A stretch of 44,790 nt of DNA from contig DASSXJ010000228.1 of the NCBI GenBank assembly GCA_035703895.1, positions 1 through 44,790 on the forward strand. The letters are read 5' to 3'. A program made the translations under genes and the position numbers. Shown piece after piece: positions 9,132 through 16,690 of this stretch; within the stretch, counting starts at the first letter, position 1; each line of letters opens with the position of its first letter. The notes under the pieces were generated by a model that saw only the letters and a program-made list of their open reading frames with translations, ran no database searches and had not been told where the DNA came from. Source of the stretch: a bacterium (GTDB taxonomy: Bacteria > Sysuimicrobiota > Sysuimicrobiia > Sysuimicrobiales > Segetimicrobiaceae).

Positions 9132-9150
9132 CCTCCTCACGGAGAGGAGG
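9132..9150 (+). promoter_or_regulatory. Stem-loop sequestering a ribosome-binding site
   Basis: A perfect 7-bp stem CCTCCTC / GAGGAGG with a 5-base loop. The 3' arm is the Shine-Dalgarno of the zinc-ribbon gene that starts 6 bases later at 9156. Pairing would hide the ribosome-binding site, so translation could respond to temperature, a ligand or an upstream ribosome. Whether it regulates is inference. Confidence 0.5.
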
Positions 9151-9155
9151 GGGGA

Positions 9156-9584
9156 ATGATGCCAACCGCCGTGATCGCCATCTGCTCCAACCCTGACTGC
9201 ACGCGCCACGCGGCCGCCCCGGTGTCGAACGAGCTACCCCATGATTGCCCCACCTGCGGCGCCGCGATGCTTGACCGGTGCTGGAAGTGCGAGCAACCGC
9301 TGGCGGACCCGTTTTCGTCGTACTGCGCGCACTGCGGGGTGCCGCTGAAACGGATTCTCCCGAGGTCCGAGCCCCGGGAGCCGGTGCTCGCCATCTGCTC
9401 GAACCCCGAGTGCACTGGGGCGGTACGAGCGGTCATGACCGCCGCCTTCCCGTCACGCTGCCCGATGTGCCACGCGCCGCTGATCTCGCACTGCTGGAAG
9501 TGCGGTGCTCGAATCGTCGAAGCCGAGCAGCATTACTGCCAGATGTGCGGGGTCCCGGTCAAGCGGGCGCGCACAGTCGTCTAG
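9156..9584 (+). CDS. Tandem double zinc-ribbon protein of unknown function
   Basis: A 142-residue cysteine-rich protein made of two 71-residue repeats. Unit 1 has Cys10, 15, 31, 34, 42, 45, 57 and 60; unit 2 has Cys81, 86, 102, 105, 113, 116, 128 and 131. The intervals are identical in both. Each unit reads 'CSNP-C', 'CP-C', 'CWKC' and 'C--CG', enough ligands for two zinc sites per unit, four in all. There is no signal peptide or membrane segment. ATG 9156 or the immediately following ATG 9159 may be used; both follow GAGGAGGGGGG. Similar treble-clef or rubredoxin-like ribbons occur in nucleic-acid-binding and protein-interaction factors, but I do not recognise a named family. It converges with the next gene, overlapping by 4 bases. 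Confidence 0.8.
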   Translation: MMPTAVIAICSNPDCTRHAAAPVSNELPHDCPTCGAAMLDRCWKCEQPLADPFSSYCAHCGVPLKRILPRSEPREPVLAICSNPECTGAVRAVMTAAFPSRCPMCHAPLISHCWKCGARIVEAEQHYCQMCGVPVKRARTVV

Positions 9585-10048
9585 AGCTGGAAGTCGACGA
9601 TCGCCGTCACCCCCACGCCGTAGACACGGTGGAGGTTCCCGGCGAGGGGGTTGAGGCTGTCCACGGGCACTAATCCCTTCAGCCGCACCGCGCTCAGGAA
9701 CGATCCCTCGATCTGCGCCACCGCCTGCACTTTGTTGACCGCCGCGGCGGGCCCCTGAACTTGCGCAGCCCCGATATACGACCCCGGGTTGCCCGAGACA
9801 ATCCCCACGCCGACACTGAGAATCGGGACCACTTTGGTCTTGTCCTTGTTCGCCGCCTTGTTGTTGAGCATCAGGGTGTTGATGGCATCGTTGATCTGGG
9901 ACCCATAGGTCTTCACGACGTATCCGATACCGAAGAGCTTGATGGCCTGGACGATGACGTTCTGGGCCACGGCCTGCGCCGCCAGGCCGCCGACCAGCGA
10001 TCCCGCGAGGAATACCGACACAAGCGCTCCGACCAGGTGTCTACGCAT
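9581..10048 (-). CDS. Small secreted protein of unknown function
   Basis: A 155-residue protein from ATG 10048, which has a GAGGGG ribosome-binding site at good distance; a GTG two codons upstream is too close to it. The N-terminus is a clear signal peptide ('RRHLVGALVSVFLAGSLVGG', then 'AAQAVAQN'). The mature chain has no Cys. It is rich in Val, Ala, Gly and Asn, with 'IKLFGIGYVVKTYGSQIND' and a C-terminal half of alternating beta-like segments ('VVPILSVGVGIVSGNPGSYI', 'RVYGVGVTAIVDF'). It was not assigned to a family. It is convergent with the zinc-ribbon gene and downstream of the MFS gene across a 99-base gap that shows no terminator. Confidence 0.7.
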   Translation of the reverse strand: MRRHLVGALVSVFLAGSLVGGLAAQAVAQNVIVQAIKLFGIGYVVKTYGSQINDAINTLMLNNKAANKDKTKVVPILSVGVGIVSGNPGSYIGAAQVQGPAAAVNKVQAVAQIEGSFLSAVRLKGLVPVDSLNPLAGNLHRVYGVGVTAIVDFQL

Positions 10049-10147
10049 CGTCACCCCTCACCAATTCGACAGGCGCTCCGGCCCTCACGAACCCTTCCGT
10101 CAGCACACCGGCGTACACACGGCTCTACCTACGCAGGGGCACGCCCT

Positions 10148-11464
10148 TCAGTTCGCGGGCAGCCGGACCGCCTCCGCGACCTCTTCGAGCGATCGACCCG
10201 CCGTCTCCTCCCCAAAGAACACGATGACGAGCACGGCGATCACGAGGGCGCATGCGAACACGCTCAGCGCCACGGCCCGTCCACTGGTCCAGGAACTCAT
10301 GAGCACGCCCAGCAGCGCAGGCGACACGATGCCTCCGATGCGCCCGGCCGCGGAGGCCCATCCGATCGCCGTCGCTCGGATCCGAGTCGGATACAGCTCG
10401 GCGGCGTAACTCAGGATGACCGGCCATGCGGCCAGCACCCCGCCGGCGAGTGCGATCGCCGCGATCACGAGGCCGGCTTCATCGGAGGCGGCCCCCACTC
10501 CCACGGCCCCCACGGTGCCGAGGGCGAGCCCCGTCACGATGACAGGCTTCCGCCCCACGCGGTCGATGAGCAAGGTGGCGGCGACCACCGGAATGGCCAT
10601 CACGATGGAGACGAACAGCGCCGCCTGCGCCGGGTACGGGAATCCCCCGGCCGACAATATCGCCGGCAGCCACACCACGGGACCGTTGTAGGCGCTGATC
10701 ATCACGAACCAGACCACCCAGATCACGACAGTCCGCTGTCTAAACCGCGGGCTCCACAATTCAGCGAGGTGCACCCCAACCGAGACCCGGCCGGCCTGCT
10801 CCTGCGCGGGGAGTTCCGGGTACGCGCCGAACTGATCGGCCAGCGTCTGCGCCAGGGCCTCCGCCTCCGCACGCCTTCCGTGGGCGAGGAGGTACCTGGG
10901 GGACTCAGGCACGAGCCACAGGGCAACGACCGAGAGCACGATCGGAAGGAGACCCACCAGGAACACTTCCCGCCAGCCCGCGCCGTGGGCCAGGAAGACG
11001 CTGCCGAGCGCGGCAACGATCCAGCCCAGGACCCAGATAACCTGAGTCCATCCCAACAACGCGCCCCTCGAGGCCCGCGGGGCGAACTCCCCCACCAGGC
11101 TCGTGGCCACCGGCGCTACACCCCCGAATCCCACGCCGGCGAAGAAGAGGAGGACGACGAGCACGGCAAGGGACGGCGCGAACGCCGCCGCCCCGATGGC
11201 CAGGGAGCTCAGCGCGACGGTCGCCGCAAAGCCGACCCGGCGCCCAACCCAGTCGGAGACATAGCCGATCAGGACCCCGCCGGTGAGCTGACCCGCGCCG
11301 GTCGCCATGATGAGCACGCCGGCCTGACCCGGCGTCAGCCCCCAGGACGTCCTCAACCCCAGCAGCGCGAAGCTGATCACCCCGAGATTGAGCCCGTTAC
11401 TCCCAAAGGCCAGCCCGGCAAGCAGGGTGACCCGCCCGTGAAGGGTGTTCGCTGCCCGCCTCAA
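10148..11464 (-). CDS. MFS transporter, metabolite:H+ symporter type
   Basis: A 438-residue integral membrane protein with about 12 hydrophobic segments. The loop 2-3 signature is present ('GYVSDWVGRRVGFAATVAL'), with a related loop in the second half ('DRVGRKPVIVTGLALG') and 'LVPESPRYLLAHGR' at the end of TM6, which resembles the PESPRWL of sugar and aromatic-acid carriers. The family moves sugars or carboxylic and aromatic acids with protons. Translation starts at TTG 11464, overlapping the stop of the glutaryl-CoA dehydrogenase gene, so the two are coupled. A dicarboxylate or aromatic acid leading to glutaryl-CoA is a reasonable substrate guess, from context only. Confidence 0.88.
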   Translation of the reverse strand: MRRAANTLHGRVTLLAGLAFGSNGLNLGVISFALLGLRTSWGLTPGQAGVLIMATGAGQLTGGVLIGYVSDWVGRRVGFAATVALSSLAIGAAAFAPSLAVLVVLLFFAGVGFGGVAPVATSLVGEFAPRASRGALLGWTQVIWVLGWIVAALGSVFLAHGAGWREVFLVGLLPIVLSVVALWLVPESPRYLLAHGRRAEAEALAQTLADQFGAYPELPAQEQAGRVSVGVHLAELWSPRFRQRTVVIWVVWFVMISAYNGPVVWLPAILSAGGFPYPAQAALFVSIVMAIPVVAATLLIDRVGRKPVIVTGLALGTVGAVGVGAASDEAGLVIAAIALAGGVLAAWPVILSYAAELYPTRIRATAIGWASAAGRIGGIVSPALLGVLMSSWTSGRAVALSVFACALVIAVLVIVFFGEETAGRSLEEVAEAVRLPAN

Positions 11465-12648
11465 GCCTGGGGTGCGCCGAAGGCGTCGAACCCCGTAATG
11501 TCCCGCCCGAGGATCAGCGTGTGGACGTCGTACGTGCCCTCATACGTATCGACGGATTCGAGATTGGCGGCGTGGCGCATGGCGTGGTATTCAAGCGTGA
11601 TCCCATAGGCCCCGAGGATGGTCCGCGCGTCCCGCGCCACGCGCAACGCCATGCGGACGTTGTTGCGCTTGGCCAGGCTGACGTGCGTGTACCGCATCGT
11701 CCCCGCGTCCTTGAGCCGTCCCAGCTGATACGCCAGCAGTTGCGCCGTCGTGATCCCGGACAGCATGTTGACGAGTCGTTCCTGAATGATCTGGGTCGCG
11801 GCGATCGGGCGCCCGAACGCCATCCGCTCGCGAGCGTACCCAAGCGCCTCCTCGTAGCAGGCGATCGCGGCACCCACGGCCCCCCAGGCGATCCCGTAGC
11901 GCGCCTGCGTCAAGCACGACAGCGGCTTTCCGAGCCCCGCGCCGCCGGGAAGCACGTCCTCCTCACGCACGCGCACGTTCTCGAGCACGAGCTCGCTCGT
12001 CACGGAGGCGCGCATCGACGCTTTCGTATGGATGTCGTGCGCGGAGAACCCCGGGATCTTCGGATCGACGAGGAACCCGCGAATCTGGCCATCGTCGGCC
12101 TTGGCCCACACGAGGGCGACGTCGGCGATGGACCCGTTGGTGATCCACATCTTGGTGCCGTCGAGGATCCAGCCGCCGGGGGCGCGGCGGGCGCGCGTCT
12201 GCATCGCCGCCGGATCGCTTCCGGCGTTCGGCTCGGTCAGCCCGAAGCAGCCGATCTTCTCGCCCGCCGCCATCGCCGGCAGCCACTTCTGCCGCTGCGC
12301 CTCGCTCCCGTATGCATAGATGGGGTACATGACGAGTGCGCCCTGCACCGAGGCGAACGAGCGCACCCCGCTATCCCCACGCTCGAGCTCCTGCATGATG
12401 AGCCCGTAGGCGATGTTGCTCATGCCCGCGCACCCGTATTCTTGGGGGAGGTTGGCCCCAAACAACCGCAGCGCGCCCAGCTTCGCGACCAGCTCCCGCG
12501 GGAACTCGCCGGCGAGCCAGGCCCGGCCGATCTGCGGGATCACCTCCCGGTCGACCAACCTCGCCACGGTGTCGCGTGTCAGGCGGTCCTCGTCGGCGAG
12601 CAGCGGATCCAACCCAAAGTAATCAAGTCGTGCCGTCCCGTTCGTCAT
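11461..12648 (-). CDS. gcdH: Glutaryl-CoA dehydrogenase-like acyl-CoA dehydrogenase
   Basis: An FAD enzyme of 395 residues (ATG 12648) that would oxidatively decarboxylate glutaryl-CoA to crotonyl-CoA. Acyl-CoA dehydrogenase hallmarks: 'CFGLTEPNAGSDPAAMQTRA' at the flavin and substrate site, 'WILDGTKMWITNG', 'ARYGIAWGAVGAA', 'RMAFGRPIAATQIIQERL', and the C-terminal 'YEGTYDVHTLILGRDITG'. The last matches the GcdH group, its Glu being the catalytic base. The N-terminal 'GLDPLLADEDRLTRDTVARL' is also GcdH-like. The frame is open well upstream, but that region is antisense to the ABC permease gene. A family III CoA-transferase gene 4 kb away, of the type that activates glutarate, supports the assignment. 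A related short-chain dehydrogenase cannot be excluded. Confidence 0.9.
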   Translation of the reverse strand: MTNGTARLDYFGLDPLLADEDRLTRDTVARLVDREVIPQIGRAWLAGEFPRELVAKLGALRLFGANLPQEYGCAGMSNIAYGLIMQELERGDSGVRSFASVQGALVMYPIYAYGSEAQRQKWLPAMAAGEKIGCFGLTEPNAGSDPAAMQTRARRAPGGWILDGTKMWITNGSIADVALVWAKADDGQIRGFLVDPKIPGFSAHDIHTKASMRASVTSELVLENVRVREEDVLPGGAGLGKPLSCLTQARYGIAWGAVGAAIACYEEALGYARERMAFGRPIAATQIIQERLVNMLSGITTAQLLAYQLGRLKDAGTMRYTHVSLAKRNNVRMALRVARDARTILGAYGITLEYHAMRHAANLESVDTYEGTYDVHTLILGRDITGFDAFGAPQA

Positions 12649-12775
12649 GGAGGCACCATTCGCAAACACCGCGGAGGTCTCCTGTGCATGGCCAGGAGGA
12701 CCCCCCTTTCGAATCGGAGAAGGAGCGATCCCGCGGAACCCCACGGGCCGAACGCGCGCCCGGGAAGGATGGCCT

Positions 12776-13726
12776 CTGGGTTCGTATCTGGTCCGCCGGT
12801 TGCTGCTGGCGCTTCCCACGGCGCTCGGCGTCCTCGTCGCCGTGTTCCTCCTGATCCGCTTGGTGCCCGGGGACGTGGTGACGCAGTTGGTCGGCCTCGA
12901 GGCGACGATCTCGCCGCAGCGCGTCGCGGAGTTGCGAGCGCTCTTCGGGATCGACCGGCCGCTCCCGGCGCAGTTGGGGGAGTATGTCGGAAACGTCGCC
13001 CGCGGGAACCTGGGACGGTCACTCCGCACGGGGGTGGCGATCGGTCCGGAGCTCCTGCGGCGCTTTCCCGTCACGATCGAGCTCGCGGGATGCGGCCTGC
13101 TCGTTGCGCTGGCGATCGGCGTACCCGTCGGGGTGACCGCGGCCCTCCACCGAGGGCAGGCCGGCGACTACCTCGCCAATATCTTCGTCCTGCTGGGCCT
13201 GTCGATCCCGTCGTTCTGGCTGGCCGTACTGCTCATCCTCGCGTTCTCGCTCCGTCTGGGGTGGTTGCCTCCGACCGGGTATCTCGCGCCGCAGGAGGAT
13301 CTGAGCGAGAACGTGAGGCACATGCTGCTTCCGGCTCTGGCCCTCGGCCTCGCGCTCGCCGCGGCGATCGCCCGCATCGTCAGATCGAGCTTGCTGGAGG
13401 TGCTGGGTCGCCCGTTCACGCGCACCGCCCGCGCGAAAGGCCTGGGGGAGCGCCGCGTGGTGATCGGGCACGCGCTCCGGAACGCCCTCATCCCGGTGGT
13501 GACGGTCGTCGGCCTGCAGTTCGGGACCCTGCTCGGCGGCGCCGTGATCATCGAGCAGATCTTCAGTCTCCCGGGGATCGGGCGCTACGCCCTGGAAGGG
13601 ATCAACCTGCGCGACTATCCCGTGGTCCAGGGGACGGTCCTGGCGATCGCGCTGGCGTTCGTGTTGGTCAACGTCTGTGTCGACGTGGCCTATGGCTTTC
13701 TCGATCCCCGCATCCGGTACGACTAA
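12776..13726 (+). CDS. Peptide-type ABC transporter permease (DppB/OppB-like)
   Basis: First inner-membrane permease of a dipeptide/oligopeptide/nickel-type importer. It shows the N-terminal TM 'YLVRRLLLALPTALGVLVAV' followed by 'RLVPGD', the periplasmic 'LRALFGIDRPLPAQ', 'YVGNVARGNLGRSL', the EAA loop 'RTARAKGLGERRVVIGHALR' and the terminal 'VDVAYGFLDPRIRYD'. The start is unusual. The family begins just before 'SYLVRRLL', where the only candidate is CTG 12776, with GGAAGG eight bases upstream. The alternative is ATG 12647, which would add a 43-residue extension with no family counterpart and overlap the divergent gcdH start. The permease gene that follows overlaps this one by 35 bases. Confidence 0.9.
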   Translation: MGSYLVRRLLLALPTALGVLVAVFLLIRLVPGDVVTQLVGLEATISPQRVAELRALFGIDRPLPAQLGEYVGNVARGNLGRSLRTGVAIGPELLRRFPVTIELAGCGLLVALAIGVPVGVTAALHRGQAGDYLANIFVLLGLSIPSFWLAVLLILAFSLRLGWLPPTGYLAPQEDLSENVRHMLLPALALGLALAAAIARIVRSSLLEVLGRPFTRTARAKGLGERRVVIGHALRNALIPVVTVVGLQFGTLLGGAVIIEQIFSLPGIGRYALEGINLRDYPVVQGTVLAIALAFVLVNVCVDVAYGFLDPRIRYD

Positions 13727-14579
13727 CCGGGTCCGGACCCCGCGCTCGTGGTTGGGGCGGCGCCTCCTGCGCCATCCGGGAACCCGGGTCGGCGGAACTC
13801 TCCTCGGCGTGATCGTGCTCGCGGCGATCGCCGCACCCGTCCTGGCCGGGTACGATCCGATCCGCATCGCGCCTGCGCTCCGCCTCCAGGGCCCCGGCGC
13901 CGCGCATCTCCTCGGCACCGACATGTACGGACGGGATACGTTCGCCCGCGTGCTGTACGGGGGACGGCTCTCGCTCGCCGTGGGGATCTTGTCGGTCGGG
14001 ATGGCGCTCATGGTCGGAGGCACCGTCGGCGCGCTCGCCGGGTTCTGGGGACGATGGCCCGATGCGCTCATGATGCGGATCTCCGACGTGGTCCTCGCGT
14101 TTCCGGCGATCCTGCTCGCGATCGGACTGCTGGCGTTCCTCGGCGGCGGATTCTGGAACGTGGTACTGGCGATCGCGATCGTGTACTCGGCGCCGATGGC
14201 CCGCGTCGCCCGAGGAGCGGTGCTGATGGTGCGGCACGAGGAGTACGTCGAGGCAGCCCGCGCCGTGGGCGCGGGGGATGCGCTGATCCTCTGGCGCCAC
14301 CTTCTCCCCAACGCCGCCGCGCCGGTGATCGTGGAGAGCACGCTTCGCCTCGCGTTTGCGATCCTGGCCGAGGCCGCACTCTCCTTCCTGGGACTGGGCA
14401 CCCAACCGCCGGCCCCAAGTTGGGGCCAGATGATCGCGGAGGGCCGGACGGTGATGACCTTCAGCGCGTGGCCCGCGATCGGCCCGGGGATGGCGATCAC
14501 GGCGACCGTCCTCGGGTTCAATCTGTTGGGCGACGCGATCCGCGACGCGCTGGACCCGCACCAGGGCACCGCGGGCTGA
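13692..14579 (+). CDS. Peptide-type ABC transporter permease (DppC/OppC-like)
   Basis: Second permease of the peptide-type importer, 295 residues from ATG 13692, overlapping the preceding gene by 35 bases. Signatures: 'AHLLGTDMYGRDTFARVLYG' before TM2, 'GRLSLAVGILSVG', the EAA loop 'EEYVEAARAVGAGDALILWR' followed by 'HLLPNAAAP', and 'LSFLGLGTQPPAPSWGQMI' near the end. An N-terminal TM ('GGTLLGVIVLAAIAAPVLAG') is followed by the usual OppC N-terminal region. The two ATPases that normally complete such systems are not adjacent. An OppD-like ATPase lies about 19 kb away at 33683 but belongs to another operon. Confidence 0.93.
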   Translation: MAFSIPASGTTNRVRTPRSWLGRRLLRHPGTRVGGTLLGVIVLAAIAAPVLAGYDPIRIAPALRLQGPGAAHLLGTDMYGRDTFARVLYGGRLSLAVGILSVGMALMVGGTVGALAGFWGRWPDALMMRISDVVLAFPAILLAIGLLAFLGGGFWNVVLAIAIVYSAPMARVARGAVLMVRHEEYVEAARAVGAGDALILWRHLLPNAAAPVIVESTLRLAFAILAEAALSFLGLGTQPPAPSWGQMIAEGRTVMTFSAWPAIGPGMAITATVLGFNLLGDAIRDALDPHQGTAG

Positions 14580-14644
14580 GTCTCGAACGTAGTAGGATCG
14601 CACGGGATGACCCGCTGCGGCGGTGGGCTCGAGGAGGAGACGGC

Positions 14645-16195
14645 ATGAAGCACATCCGGTGGGCAATGGTGTTGGGTCTCGTCGTGCTGCTGACGATCCA
14701 ACCGTCACTCGCCCAGCCTGCGAGTCCGCGTTACGGCGGCACGCTCCGCGCAGGCATGCAGACCGATCCCGTCGGGCTCGACCCGCACCTGTCCACCGCG
14801 ACCGCCACGCGGAACATGATGGAAAACGTGTACGACACGCTGGTGATGATCAACGCCGAGGGCAGGATTGCGCCGGGGCTCGCCGAGACGTGGAAGACGT
14901 CCGAGGATGGCCTCACCTGGACCTTCGCCCTGCGTCGAAACGTCAAGTTTCACAACGGCCGGACGATGACGCCGGACGACGTCGTCTACTCGATCAACCG
15001 CATTCGCGACCCGCGCACGAAGTCTCCGCGCGCGACCGACTTTCAGTTGGTGGACTCGATGACCCCCTCAGGTCCGGCATCGGTCGCCATCAAGCTCAAG
15101 CAGCCGTTCAGCCCCCTCTTGGCGAAGCTGGCGTGGTCGACCAACGCGGTCGTGCCGAAGGAAGTCGTCGAGCAGGACGGGGATCTCAACACCCACCCCG
15201 TGGGAACGGGCCCCTACCGATTCGTCGGCTATGCGCCGCAGCAGCGTCTGGTCATCGTGCGGAGCGGCGACTTCTGGGGGGTGGACGGCGCGGGGCATCG
15301 TCTCCCATATGTCGATCGGATCGAATTCATGTTCTTCCCGGACGCCGTGGCCCGTGCCACCTCGCTTCGCACGGGGACGGCGGATTGGATCGAATACGTC
15401 CCCTCCTCTGAGATCCAAAGCCTCAAGGCGGACCCGAACGTCGAGGTGATCGGCGGCCTGTCCGCCAACTTCCGCGGCCTGTATATCAACAACGCCGTCC
15501 CCCCCTTCAACAACGCGAAGGTCCGGCAGGCGATGGCGTGGGCGGTGAACCGCAAGGAGATCGTGGACACCGCCCTGTTCGGAGTCGGCGGAGTCGTGGC
15601 CACCGGCACAACCATCCCGCCGGGGAACTACTACGCGCTCACCAAGAACGTGTACGACAAGGTGGACGTCGATCGGGCCAAGCGGCTCCTCGCCGAAGCC
15701 GGGTTCGCGAACGGATTCGACGCGGATCTCTACGTCACCAGCACCTACGATTTCCTCAGGGCCCCCGCGGAGGTCGTCCAAGCCCAGCTGGCCAAGATCG
15801 GGATCAAGTTGCGCATCACCGCCGCGGACTGGAGCGTCTACCTCCCGACGGTCTTCCAGAAAAAGTTCACCCTCACGATCTTGGGGAACTCCGGGCAGTC
15901 GGATCCGGACGACTTCCTCTATAACCCCTTCCACACCGGCGCGGGTGGGAACTACTACAATTACTCAGACGCGCAGTTCGACAAATTCATCGAAGACGCC
16001 CGGAAGACCGCGAGCGAGTCCCGGCGGCGGCAACTCTACGAGCAGGCGCAGCTGCGGCTCCAGGAGACCGTGCCGATGGTGTTCCTCTTCCACTCGACCC
16101 AATACGAGGCGGTGCGTAAGAACGTCCTCGGATACCGGCACTGGCCCAACACGTCCTACTTGGGCCTGCGGTGGACGTGGATGGCCGGCCGTTAG
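14645..16195 (+). CDS. Extracellular substrate-binding protein, SBP family 5
   Basis: A 516-residue exported receptor for the adjacent permeases. The signal peptide is 'KHIRWAMVLGLVVLLTIQ', cleaved near 'SLAQP'. The mature protein begins with 'GGTLRAGMQTDPVGLDPHLS', then 'YDTLVMINAEGRIAPGLAE', 'WTFALRRNVKFHNGRTMTPD' and 'NNAKVRQAMAWAVNR'. These are signatures of family 5, which binds peptides, nickel, heme precursors or other small ligands. A strong Shine-Dalgarno (GAGGAGGAG) lies just before ATG 14645. The usual family order places this gene first; here it is last, 65 bases after the permeases. With gcdH and a CoA-transferase on both sides, an acidic ligand rather than peptides is possible. 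Confidence 0.93.
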   Translation: MKHIRWAMVLGLVVLLTIQPSLAQPASPRYGGTLRAGMQTDPVGLDPHLSTATATRNMMENVYDTLVMINAEGRIAPGLAETWKTSEDGLTWTFALRRNVKFHNGRTMTPDDVVYSINRIRDPRTKSPRATDFQLVDSMTPSGPASVAIKLKQPFSPLLAKLAWSTNAVVPKEVVEQDGDLNTHPVGTGPYRFVGYAPQQRLVIVRSGDFWGVDGAGHRLPYVDRIEFMFFPDAVARATSLRTGTADWIEYVPSSEIQSLKADPNVEVIGGLSANFRGLYINNAVPPFNNAKVRQAMAWAVNRKEIVDTALFGVGGVVATGTTIPPGNYYALTKNVYDKVDVDRAKRLLAEAGFANGFDADLYVTSTYDFLRAPAEVVQAQLAKIGIKLRITAADWSVYLPTVFQKKFTLTILGNSGQSDPDDFLYNPFHTGAGGNYYNYSDAQFDKFIEDARKTASESRRRQLYEQAQLRLQETVPMVFLFHSTQYEAVRKNVLGYRHWPNTSYLGLRWTWMAGR

Positions 16196-16202
16196 GATCG
16201 CC

Positions 16203-16649
16203 CTATTTGACCCACAAGACGCCGAAGTGGTTGTCGACGACATCCGCCGCCTCCGTGAACGTAAAGTTCGACGTGATCAGGCCCCGCGCGCCGTCGAACT
16301 GACCTTCCCCTCCGTCCACGCGCCACATCACCGATCCATGCATGGTACCCGCCTGCGGGCTGGGCCCGAGGTAGCCCTGGCCGACGGTGGTAAAGCGCAA
16401 CCGATGGCCCGACCCGAAGGAGATGGTCCCCGATTCTTGAAACGTCGACTCCCCGGTCCGGGTCACCGTCGACTCGAACGACGCCCGTCCCTCAGCCGTC
16501 GGGCGCAGGGATCCGCTCACGCCCTGGGGCCCGACATTCGAGGTGATCGTGCAGCTTGGGGCGGTCGTGGCCGCCTTGACGACGTTGGGCGATCCTGGAA
16601 CAGGCGCCGCCTTACCCTTGAACTGCAGCGCATACATCATCTCCCTCAT
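16203..16649 (-). CDS. Small beta-rich protein of unknown function
   Basis: A 148-residue protein with no signal sequence; GGAGGTGA precedes ATG 16649. The chain alternates short beta-like segments with Gly and Thr turns: 'FESTVTRTGESTFQESGTIS', 'HRLRFTTVGQGYLGP', 'GSVMWRVDGGEGQFDGARG', and a terminal 'DNHFGVLWVK'. The pattern 'G-GQF-GARGLITSNF' resembles small beta-barrel families of the allene-oxide-cyclase type, such as DUF3224, where a Gly-rich strand is followed by a barrel-closing segment. That comparison is from memory and weak. It lies between the binding-protein gene (converging, 7 bases apart) and the CoA-transferase. Confidence 0.65.
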   Translation of the reverse strand: MREMMYALQFKGKAAPVPGSPNVVKAATTAPSCTITSNVGPQGVSGSLRPTAEGRASFESTVTRTGESTFQESGTISFGSGHRLRFTTVGQGYLGPSPQAGTMHGSVMWRVDGGEGQFDGARGLITSNFTFTEAADVVDNHFGVLWVK

Positions 16650-16690
16650 GCCCCCTCACCTCCAACAGTGAGAAACGCCAACGTCTCGGT

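Noticed and set aside
9761-11608. 615-codon plus-strand frame antisense to the MFS carrier
   Set aside because: Low-complexity His/Arg/Gln-rich translation with no domain; the opposite strand encodes a clear MFS protein.
12647-12775. Extension of the DppB-like gene to ATG 12647
   Set aside because: Adds 43 residues with no family counterpart and overlaps the divergent gcdH start; a CTG with a good ribosome-binding site fits the family start. The choice stays uncertain because CTG starts are rare.
12649-13074. Upstream extension of the glutaryl-CoA dehydrogenase frame
   Set aside because: It is antisense to the DppB-like permease and has no acyl-CoA dehydrogenase character.
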